Below, in pieces: positions 1 to 5,772 of a DNA stretch of 6,045 bases (its first letter is position 1; every line of letters starts with the position of its first letter). The translations under genes and the position numbers were made by a program. The notes below the pieces were generated by a model. That model searched no databases. It had not been told where the DNA came from and saw only the letters and a list, made by a program, of their open reading frames with translations. This DNA comes from Candidatus Lambdaproteobacteria bacterium (GTDB taxonomy: Bacteria; SAR324; NAC60-12): NCBI GenBank assembly GCA_012964265.1, contig DTUH01000308.1, positions 1 to 6,045 of the forward strand. Reading direction: 5' to 3'.

Positions 1-28
1 TTAAAATTAATAAAATGATTACAATAAC

Positions 29-361
29 TTACCTTGAAAACGTGCAAGTTGTTTGATCAATTCTCCTGTTTTTTCCGATTGAACATGGTGCGTTTTTTAA
101 GCGATATGGCCCGCAAAAATAACCTGCATCTTCCAAACTGGTACTTATTTCTTCAAGTGGAGCTGTACGTCCATCATTGTTCAAGGGGTAAATTTTACCC
201 AACAAAACCATGAATCGATTTGTTTTACTGGCAGTTACAGCACGGCAGACTCTTTGAAGCTCAAGACGTTCCCCCATGGGGTAGACATATCTTCGCTCCT
301 GAGTGCATCCTGTCAGTGTTAGGAGAAAAAACCCGGCTACACCTCTCAACAGAAATTTCAT
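29..361 (-). CDS. Putative small lipoprotein, function unknown
   Basis: I do not recognise the family of this 110-aa protein. Its N-terminus is a typical lipoprotein signal: charged n-region (K2, R6), a hydrophobic stretch at about 7-17, and a lipobox L-T-G-C ending at Cys19. Cleavage and lipidation there would leave a mature protein of about 92 residues. The residue after Cys19 is Thr, not Asp, so by the enterobacterial Lol rule it would go to the outer membrane (inference). The mature part has four more cysteines (C39, C83, C93, C106), enough for two disulfides in the periplasm, and is rich in Arg/Lys. It lies 89 nt downstream of trkA on the same strand. The ATG is chosen because it directly precedes the signal peptide and the frame has no other standard start before an upstream stop at 401-403. 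No clear Shine-Dalgarno precedes it. The signal peptide makes a real gene likely; its role is unknown. Confidence 0.72.
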   Translation of the reverse strand: MKFLLRGVAGFFLLTLTGCTQERRYVYPMGERLELQRVCRAVTASKTNRFMVLLGKIYPLNNDGRTAPLEEISTSLEDAGYFCGPYRLKNAPCSIGKNRRIDQTTCTFSR

Positions 362-450
362 TGAAACAGTATATACCCATTCAATTAAGAATGGTAGGAT
401 TTATTTAAAAAAAATTAAAAAGAATTATTGGGGAAATAAAAGCAATTATT
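362..450 (-). other. AT-rich spacer between trkA and the lipoprotein gene, with a T-rich tract
   Basis: Read on the minus strand, this 89-nt spacer carries a T-rich tract (about 405-425) roughly 25 nt after the trkA stop codon. A T-run is one half of an intrinsic terminator, but the only inverted repeats before it are short and AT-only (for example TTCAATTGAA at 450-459, overlapping the trkA stop), and a short C run intervenes. Termination of the trkA transcript here is possible but weakly supported. No gene is seen in it. Confidence 0.3.
368..373 (-). promoter_or_regulatory. Possible -10 box (TATACT) just upstream of the lipoprotein gene
   Basis: On the minus strand TATACT, a 5-of-6 match to the sigma-70 -10 consensus, ends 6 nt before the ATG of the small lipoprotein gene. 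If used, transcription would start at or very near the start codon, giving a leaderless or almost leaderless mRNA, which would fit the absence of a Shine-Dalgarno sequence. No good -35 hexamer is found about 17 nt further upstream. The match could be chance in AT-rich DNA. Confidence 0.2.
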
Positions 451-1839
451 TCAATTGAATAACTGCCTTACTTTATTCAGGTTTTGTGAGGAGCAAACAG
501 CAACGACCCGATTTTGCGGTTGAATTTCAGTTGTACCTACTGCGACTTTCCAAACTCCATCTTGCTCTACTCCACCGATCAAAATGTTATGCTGCCTGAA
601 GTAGCTCGCTAATTTTTTCAGCGGTTTGCGTACAATATTCGAGTTTGATGTTGCAATCAGTTCAACTACTTCCGCATCTACTCCATGTAGATGCGCCACT
701 GATAACAGCTCATTGCGACGAACGAATTTGAGAATCTCGTTGGCCGCGGAAATTTTTGCGTTAAGGGCTATGTCCAAACCGATTGTGGAAGCTAAAACCA
801 GATAATCTTCCTTATTGACCAATGCAATCGTCTTTCCATGAATACCCTGCTGATCACGGTTATTTCGATTCATCAAATGCTTAGCCAGAAGGCAGCTGAT
901 TATGTTTGTTTCGTTATCTCCAGTTGTTGCAATGAAAGATTCTGTGGTATCAAGTCCGGACATAACAAGTAAATTTGCGTCTGTACCATCCCCATGAATT
1001 ACCTCAGTATTTTTCAATTCAGTGGCGAGCTCTTCTGCACGTTCCGGATTTTTTTCAATTAGTTTAATCTCTACTTCTCTTTCCAACAGTTGGGCGACTC
1101 TTTTTCCTACCAAACCACCACCAAGAATCATCATATGTTCAATTGTTTTATGCTCTATTTTCATCATATCCATCAGCGGCATCATATCCTCCGTACGTGC
1201 CATGATGAAAACCTGATCGAGTGGTCGTATCTGTTCATCAGCCTGTGGAATTATCGTCGAAATTCCGCGTGCAATCGCCATAACCCTGAAATTGTATTCT
1301 GCATGTGTTGCTGAAAGCTCTTTTGGTGTTTTAAACAGTACAGGGGAATCTTCATTAATTCGCATGGCAAGCACGCGCATATTTCCTTCACCAACAGGTG
1401 TGAGATCGTTGCATGACGCGCGCTGCACCAGTCGAAAAATCTCCTGTGCTACCAACTCTTCCGGATGTACTATTAAATCGATTTTCAAGTCTTCCGGAGA
1501 TAAGATGCTTCCATCTACTAAATCAATGGAGCGTGCCCGTACAATTTTACGCTCAATGCCAAATCTGTCCGCAATTAAAGCAGACAGCATATTGGTGGAA
1601 TCTTCGTTTGTGGTAGCAATTATCAGTTCCATATCCTGTGCATGAGCCTCTCTCCAGCTTGAAAGCTGCATGGCATTGCCGCATATTAGGCGGGCATCAA
1701 GGGACTCCGCCGCTTTACCCAGCAGTTCAGCATCAGATTCAATAACGGTTACAGGATAACCTTCATGTACCAAACGCTGAGCAAGGTGCATCCCCACTCC
1801 ACCAATTCCGAGGATGAGTGTATTTTCGTCTTGAGACAT
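451..1839 (-). CDS. trkA: Trk system potassium uptake regulatory protein TrkA
   Basis: TrkA is the peripheral cytoplasmic subunit that binds NAD(H) and/or nucleotides and gates the TrkH/TrkG potassium channel. This 462-aa protein has the full two-unit (RCK_N-RCK_C)x2 architecture, close to the roughly 460 aa usual for proteobacterial TrkA. The first Rossmann fold has the G-I-G-G-V-G motif at 11-16 and the acidic residue closing beta-2 at E34 (V-I-E), as in NAD binders. A first RCK_C unit covers about 145-222. The second Rossmann fold starts with G-G-G-L-V-G at 240-245, with E262 (L-I-E) and G-D-G-T at 283-286. The second RCK_C unit covers about 375-462. No membrane segment is seen, and no trkH/trkG is in the window, so the channel partner must be encoded elsewhere. 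The ATG lies 2 nt after the TGA of the upstream PRPP synthetase gene with no visible Shine-Dalgarno, which argues for translational coupling. Assignment is firm. Confidence 0.95.
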   Translation of the reverse strand: MSQDENTLILGIGGVGMHLAQRLVHEGYPVTVIESDAELLGKAAESLDARLICGNAMQLSSWREAHAQDMELIIATTNEDSTNMLSALIADRFGIERKIVRARSIDLVDGSILSPEDLKIDLIVHPEELVAQEIFRLVQRASCNDLTPVGEGNMRVLAMRINEDSPVLFKTPKELSATHAEYNFRVMAIARGISTIIPQADEQIRPLDQVFIMARTEDMMPLMDMMKIEHKTIEHMMILGGGLVGKRVAQLLEREVEIKLIEKNPERAEELATELKNTEVIHGDGTDANLLVMSGLDTTESFIATTGDNETNIISCLLAKHLMNRNNRDQQGIHGKTIALVNKEDYLVLASTIGLDIALNAKISAANEILKFVRRNELLSVAHLHGVDAEVVELIATSNSNIVRKPLKKLASYFRQHNILIGGVEQDGVWKVAVGTTEIQPQNRVVAVCSSQNLNKVRQLFN

Positions 1840-1841
1840 AA

Positions 1842-3071
1842 TCAGATAGTTAATTCGTACTGTTGAACGCGGGACCTGTTATGCAGAGGATTTTTTGTTG
1901 AAAGGTCAATTTCATAAAAGTCATCGGATTGAGAAACAGAATTAATTCCATATATTTCATCCGGAAATTGAGCTTCTTCCAGACAGTGTCTGATTGCGTT
2001 TGCAATCCATTTTTCAATTTTCAACACCACAATTTTTTTACGAAGTCGTCCCTGATCGTCACGATTAAGGACGCTTGGTATTGTGTTGCTGGTTATGAAT
2101 TGGTTCAGGTGAGGCGAGTTTAAGTTTTCGCGGGCTTCCGCAGAGATAGTGGTATGAGTACTGTAGAAAAATATATTTGCAGGGCGGCAGTGTTCTGATT
2201 CTGCGATTGCACTGATATTTGCAGCAATTGTACCCCCTGTTCGTACCATGTCATCAAGAATAAAAATATCACGGCCTTTTAACATCTCAACATCATCACT
2301 CAAATCAACTGTTACGTCACGCTGTCCATGCCGCGTTTTTCTGAAAGTCACAATCACTGAATTATGAAGTCCGGTAAATTCTCTCACACGGCTGACAAAA
2401 TCAGCCGCGCCATCGTCAGGTGCGACAAATCCGACATGTTCGCCATAATTCCACAGTCTAACCAGCCCGGAACGGAGGATATAGTTTGCAATGAGTGGTG
2501 AAATATCTAAATTCAGAAAAGATGGAATATTGCGTGAATTTCCTCCAGGAAAGACTTTTTCATATGTTTTAAGCATCACATCGGGTTTGTGGTTGTGAAC
2601 TGTCATCACAGAATCAACACCGGATGTTTTCAGCAGTTGAGCATACATTTCCGAAGAACATGGCTGTCCCACGAATTTTTCACGTGAAGCAAAATCGGAA
2701 ACTTGTGGATGGTCCAGAGTTCTGGGGCCGCGATCCTGGGCTGAGTAAAATAAATCCGGCTCAACCAAAGCAACAAATTCTGCTCCGTTTTCCTTTGCTG
2801 CGGAAGCAATCAAGTAATTCCGCATCGCCAACTCGTCACGTGAATGGTGCGCAGAGTGTGTGGAAACTATGTAAACTGATTTGCCCTTAAGTCCATGCCC
2901 AAGTGTTTCCTCTGTTACATGGTCCTGCAGAAATCTTGGACAAAACTCATTGTTGATAAATGTTTTAAGAGCGATTATATCAGAAATGTCAATTTTCTGT
3001 GAGTGAGCATAGCCGACTCCTAGAGCAAAAGAAGCGTCACTGACGTTAGAGACAATGATATGATTGTTCAC
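1842..3071 (-). CDS. prs: Ribose-phosphate pyrophosphokinase (PRPP synthetase), long divergent form
   Basis: The family makes PRPP from ribose 5-phosphate and ATP in the cytosol, for purine, pyrimidine, His, Trp and NAD synthesis. At 409 aa this protein is clearly longer than the roughly 315 aa of standard bacterial Prs. Seen in it: an F-x-N-x-E segment at 39-43 matching F-(S/N)-x-G-E; the ATP-site A-Q-D-R at 111-114; H161, aligning with the metal-binding His of the V-D-L-H motif although the motif reads V-H-N-H; A-P-D-D-G at 217-221 (S-P-D-x-G in the family); the catalytic-loop K245-x-R247; and the PRPP loop D-D-M-V-R-T-G-G-T at 273-281. S-T-H at 304-306 and S-N-T-I-P at 328-332 match the C-terminal half. 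Extra length lies around 114-145 and 162-190 and in a tail after about 360. The start is GTG: a stop lies in frame 10 nt upstream and no ATG is near. It is downstream of proS (46 nt) and upstream of trkA (2 nt). Fold and reaction type are confident; a specialised paralogue is possible. Confidence 0.87.
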   Translation of the reverse strand: MNNHIIVSNVSDASFALGVGYAHSQKIDISDIIALKTFINNEFCPRFLQDHVTEETLGHGLKGKSVYIVSTHSAHHSRDELAMRNYLIASAAKENGAEFVALVEPDLFYSAQDRGPRTLDHPQVSDFASREKFVGQPCSSEMYAQLLKTSGVDSVMTVHNHKPDVMLKTYEKVFPGGNSRNIPSFLNLDISPLIANYILRSGLVRLWNYGEHVGFVAPDDGAADFVSRVREFTGLHNSVIVTFRKTRHGQRDVTVDLSDDVEMLKGRDIFILDDMVRTGGTIAANISAIAESEHCRPANIFFYSTHTTISAEARENLNSPHLNQFITSNTIPSVLNRDDQGRLRKKIVVLKIEKWIANAIRHCLEEAQFPDEIYGINSVSQSDDFYEIDLSTKNPLHNRSRVQQYELTI

Positions 3072-3094
3072 AAATCTTGATTAATTAAAGATTT
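3072..3094 (-). repeat. AT-rich inverted repeat abutting the prs GTG start
   Basis: Perfect 7-bp arms, AAATCTT (3072-3078) and AAGATTT (3088-3094), are separated by a 9-nt AT-rich spacer. In the mRNA the 3' arm (AAGATTT) ends immediately before the GTG start codon and contains the only weak Shine-Dalgarno-like bases (AAGA). Pairing would therefore partly mask the start site. Each arm has only one G/C, so the hairpin is weak on its own and may be chance in an AT-rich spacer. Confidence 0.3.
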
Positions 3095-3117
3095 ATCTGC
3101 TGTTATTTGCATATTCT

Positions 3118-4554
3118 TCAGTAAGCAATCGCGAACAGTACCTCTTGTGCGGAGGGAGCGCCGGTTACCATACATTTTCCTGCTCCGGACTTTTCAAGTG
3201 GAATACAACGAATGGTAGCCTTTGTATCCTGCTTGATCTTTGTTTCAACTTCTTTTGAACCGTCCCAGTGAGCATATATGAATCCGCCTTCATTGTTAAT
3301 AATTTCCTTAAATTCTCCAAATCCTGCGACGGTGCGTGTATTAGACTTCCTGTAGTCCAGGGCTCGCTGGAATAAGCTGTCTTGAATATTATCTAACAAC
3401 TCTACGACACGTTGAGTTATGTTTTCAAGTGAGACTTCATTTTTTTCGCGTATATCACGTCGCGCAACCATTGCAGATTGTTTTTTAACATCTCTTGGGC
3501 CAACCTCAATCCTCACAGGAACTCCCTGCTGAATCCAATGGAAAAACTTATCAGCAGGGCGCAGATTGTTACGTCGATCAATTTTTATTTGCAGCTCATC
3601 TATTTTTTCATAAAGTAGTTTTGCAATTGAATCTGCAAATTCAAGGGTTTCTCCGCGTTCCTGATCATTATTAAAAATAGGCACAATCACAACTTGAATG
3701 GGGGCAATTTTTGGCGGAATTATCAAACCGTCATCATCACTGTGCGTCATGATCAAACCACCGATCATACGAGTTGAAACACCCCAGCTGGTTGTCCATA
3801 CATATTTTTGATTGTTGTTGCGGTCAAGATAATCAATGTCAAAAGCTTTTGCGAAATTTTGTCCTAAATTATGTGAAGTTCCTGACTGCAGGGCTTTTCC
3901 GTCCTGCATCATTGCTTCAATAGAATATGTCGCCAATGCTCCGGGAAATTTTTCTGCTTCTGATTTTAGTCCCTTAACCACGGGAATCGCCAAATATTCC
4001 TCCTGAAAAACACGGTATATTTCCAGCATCCGTAATGTTTCTTCCTGTGCCTCTTCAGCCGTTTCATGTGCAGTATGACCTTCCTGCCAGAGGAACTCCG
4101 ATGTACGCAAAAATAATCGTGTACGCATTTCCCAGCGCAGCACATTGCACCACTGATTGATCAGCACCGGTAGATCACGGTAACTGTGAATCCACTGAGA
4201 ATACATGTGACCGACAACTGTTTCAGATGTTGGCCGTATAATTAATGGTTCATCAAGTTTTTTCCCTCCTCCATGCGTAACAACGGCACATTCAGGGCTG
4301 AATCCCTCAACATGCTCGGCTTCGCGTTCCATAAAATGCTTTGGAATCAATAAAGGAAATGAGGCATTGACATGCCCTGTTTCTTTGAACATGCGGTCCA
4401 AACGGGCCTGCATGGCTTCCCAGATGGCATAGCCTGTGGGACGAATCACCATACAGCCTTTTACAGGAGCATAATCAGCAAGCTGCCCTGCTGCGATCAC
4501 ATCAAGATACCACTGAGAATAGTTTTCTTTGCGAGGTGTAATATTTTTTGCCAT
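3118..4554 (-). CDS. proS: Proline--tRNA ligase, type 3 (archaeal/eukaryote-like)
   Basis: This class II synthetase charges tRNA-Pro with proline using ATP. At 478 aa it matches the length of type-3 ProS, which lacks the editing insertion of the roughly 570-aa E. coli form. The catalytic domain covers about 1-280: motif 1 about 37-71 ending at P71; the R-P-T-S-E-T loop at 107-112 that contacts substrate; motif 2 from R140-W-E-M-R-T-R through E153-x-x-W-Q-E-G-H at 160; a G-T-S-H-N-L-G-Q-N-F segment at 225-234; and motif 3 around 255-275 with G-V-S-T-R262. The anticodon-binding domain spans about 285-385, and the type-specific C-terminal domain runs to residue 478, ending in Ala-Tyr. A terminal Tyr reaching towards the active site is characteristic of this type. 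C450 and C461 remain in that domain. The ATG is fixed by the conserved N-terminus and an upstream in-frame stop at 4588-4590. No clear Shine-Dalgarno is seen. It is the first gene of the proS-prs-trkA cluster, and no frame damage is visible. Confidence 0.97.
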   Translation of the reverse strand: MAKNITPRKENYSQWYLDVIAAGQLADYAPVKGCMVIRPTGYAIWEAMQARLDRMFKETGHVNASFPLLIPKHFMEREAEHVEGFSPECAVVTHGGGKKLDEPLIIRPTSETVVGHMYSQWIHSYRDLPVLINQWCNVLRWEMRTRLFLRTSEFLWQEGHTAHETAEEAQEETLRMLEIYRVFQEEYLAIPVVKGLKSEAEKFPGALATYSIEAMMQDGKALQSGTSHNLGQNFAKAFDIDYLDRNNNQKYVWTTSWGVSTRMIGGLIMTHSDDDGLIIPPKIAPIQVVIVPIFNNDQERGETLEFADSIAKLLYEKIDELQIKIDRRNNLRPADKFFHWIQQGVPVRIEVGPRDVKKQSAMVARRDIREKNEVSLENITQRVVELLDNIQDSLFQRALDYRKSNTRTVAGFGEFKEIINNEGGFIYAHWDGSKEVETKIKQDTKATIRCIPLEKSGAGKCMVTGAPSAQEVLFAIAY

Positions 4555-4618
4555 GAGGGCAGTAATCTTTTGGAAAAAACAGGGGCTTCAGTTCCAACAC
4601 CTAACGTAGAAATGGTTT

Positions 4619-4624
4619 TGTCAA
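4619..4624 (-). promoter_or_regulatory. TTGACA hexamer, candidate -35 box for proS
   Basis: A perfect match to the sigma-70 -35 consensus lies on the minus strand about 65 nt before the proS ATG. At the expected 16-18 nt spacing the downstream hexamers (AGGTGT, GGTGTT, GTGTTG) are poor -10 boxes, so this is only half a promoter by sequence. It could work with an activator or be a chance match. Confidence 0.22.
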
Positions 4625-4667
4625 CCTGAGTTGAAGATGTTGAATTGAGACTACAAAATTACAAACT

Positions 4668-4679
4668 TCTGTGCACAGA
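4668..4679. repeat. Perfect 12-bp palindrome TCTGTGCACAGA, possible operator
   Basis: This self-complementary 12-mer sits about 115 nt upstream of proS. It is flanked by a second, imperfect inverted repeat (ACAAACTT at 4661-4668 against AAGTTGT at 4683-4689, one bulged base). It is richer in G/C than the surrounding DNA. Such a dyad could bind a dimeric regulator or form a small hairpin in the RNA. I do not recognise the binding protein; it does not have the spacing of E. coli LexA (CTGT-N8-ACAG) or CRP sites. Confidence 0.3.
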
Positions 4680-4824
4680 TACAAGTTGTTTTTAGAATGT
4701 TGTAAAAAATATTTTCATGAAATTAAAAAGAAAAACGGAATCCTCATATCAAACTAATTACGGTGACATGATGTTTGACTATTTGCAGAATTAAATTTGT
4801 TGCCCCTTATTTAAATCTTCATGC

Positions 4825-5769
4825 TCAGCGTTCTTCCTTACGAAACGGAATAAGCAGTGCCGAAGGAGCTAGGGCATTTTTGGAAACCAACATCATGGCT
4901 ACTATGGTCAGTACAAAGGGCATCATCAGGAAAACCTGATAAGGCAAATCAATGATACTGCTGGCTTGCAAGCGAAGCTGAAGGGCATCGATCAGCGCAA
5001 ACAGCAGGGCTCCGGCGGCACTCTTCCAAGGCCCCCATTGCCCGAAGACAACCAGGGCGATGCAAATCCAACCGCGACCCGAAATCACACCGAATGTGAA
5101 TGCATTGAACTGAACCATTACAAGATAAGCACCCGCAATTCCCATCAATGCACCTGAAATGATAAGCCCCTGGTAACGCATTCCCGAGACGCTGACTCCA
5201 GCTGAGTCTGCTGCATGAGGATTTTCTCCAACCGTCCTCAGATTTAGACCCCATGGAGTTTGATACAAAAGAAAGGCCGCCAGAGGAACTACTGCAAAGG
5301 CCAGATAGGTCAATGCCGTCTGCTCAAAAAGAATTGGGCCAATCAATGGAATATCCTTGAGTATTGGAATCCCAACTGGTTTAAATGCTTCAATATTTGG
5401 AAGAGTTGAAGGCTGGCCGAAGATGAGCCGATAGAAAAAGAAAGCAAACCCTGTGGAAAGCATAGTGATTCCAATTCCAGACACATGCTGGCTCAGTCCC
5501 ATGCTGACTGTCAGAAAGCCCATCAATGCTGCCATCAACATTCCTGTGAGCATAGCAGCCAGGATTCCCAACCAGAGACTGTTGGTAAAATAAGCAGTGG
5601 AAAAACCTGTCATTGCTCCAAACAGCATAATTCCCTCAATGCCAAGATTGAGTACCCCCGATCGTTCCGCAAAAAGTTCGCCTATCGTCGCAAATACAAA
5701 AGGAGTGGCAATTCTGATTATTGCCGTAAAAAATCCTACCTGGAAAATCTGTGAAATAATTTCTTCCAT
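4825..5769 (-). CDS. ABC transporter permease, nucleoside/simple-sugar (BMP-type) importer, second permease
   Basis: This 314-aa inner-membrane protein belongs to the branched-chain/ribose permease family (BPD_transp_2 type) and looks most like the second permease of nucleoside importers of the BmpA/NupA class (B. subtilis NupQ/YufQ-like). Hydrophobic segments at about 11-31, 43-63, 66-90, 96-118, 150-170, 200-220, 234-258 and 277-297 suggest eight or so spans. Family signatures seen are E-R-S-G-V-L-N-L-G-I-E-G at 35-46, the cytoplasmic coupling loop G-E-N-P-H-A-A-D-S-A-G at 181-191 (contacts the ATPase), and G-R-G-W at 231-234. It follows the partial permease gene by 3 nt, with GGA 7 nt before the ATG as a modest ribosome site inside the upstream gene's end. 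The two would form a heterodimeric channel; the ATPase and binding protein are outside the window. Substrate (nucleosides versus sugar) is inferred from resemblance only. Confidence 0.9.
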   Translation of the reverse strand: MEEIISQIFQVGFFTAIIRIATPFVFATIGELFAERSGVLNLGIEGIMLFGAMTGFSTAYFTNSLWLGILAAMLTGMLMAALMGFLTVSMGLSQHVSGIGITMLSTGFAFFFYRLIFGQPSTLPNIEAFKPVGIPILKDIPLIGPILFEQTALTYLAFAVVPLAAFLLYQTPWGLNLRTVGENPHAADSAGVSVSGMRYQGLIISGALMGIAGAYLVMVQFNAFTFGVISGRGWICIALVVFGQWGPWKSAAGALLFALIDALQLRLQASSIIDLPYQVFLMMPFVLTIVAMMLVSKNALAPSALLIPFRKEER

Positions 5770-5772
5770 GAT

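Larger units (their letters stand above)
4555..4824 (-). other. AT-rich intergenic region between the permease operon and proS
   Basis: This 270-nt region has no convincing gene; the open frames in it are at most about ten codons. Read on the minus strand from the permease stop it contains an A/T-rich segment, a T-rich tract (about 4723-4738) not preceded by a strong stem, a 10-bp palindrome TTTCATGAAA (4713-4722), a 12-bp palindrome (4668-4679), a TTCAAC direct repeat with a 9-nt period (about 4633-4647), and a TTGACA hexamer (4619-4624). It is the longest gap in the window and the natural place for the end of the transporter transcript and the proS promoter, but I cannot fix either to a base. 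Confidence 0.5.

Noticed and set aside
1..28. AT-rich left edge downstream of the lipoprotein gene
   Set aside because: It is too short to judge; no hairpin or gene start is visible.
220..408. 62-codon plus-strand open frame over the lipoprotein gene start
   Set aside because: It has no signal peptide or recognisable motif; the opposite strand has a textbook lipobox protein in the same place.
450..459. TTCAATTGAA palindrome at the trkA stop as a terminator stem
   Set aside because: It is short and AT-dominated, and it is separated from the T-rich tract by a C run and about 25 nt.
1022..1645. Open frames of 64-117 codons on the plus strand
   Set aside because: They lie wholly antisense to trkA, whose minus-strand frame shows full domain motifs; they have no recognisable domains and are shadow frames.
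1929..2890. Plus-strand open frames of 64 and 88 codons (1929-2123, 2624-2890)
   Set aside because: They are antisense to the PRPP synthetase gene, with no family motif or signal.
4372..4629. 85-codon plus-strand open frame reaching into the proS upstream gap
   Set aside because: Most of it is antisense to the conserved N-terminus of ProS; no motif is seen.
4713..4740. T-rich tract with nearby palindrome as an intrinsic terminator of the permease operon
   Set aside because: The palindrome TTTCATGAAA lies after, not before, the main T-run on the minus strand, and no GC-rich stem precedes the run. I do not call a terminator.
4699..4770. Short peptide frames of about ten codons in the gap upstream of proS
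   Set aside because: They are too short, without ribosome sites, and with no runs of Pro or other codons that would suggest an attenuation leader.
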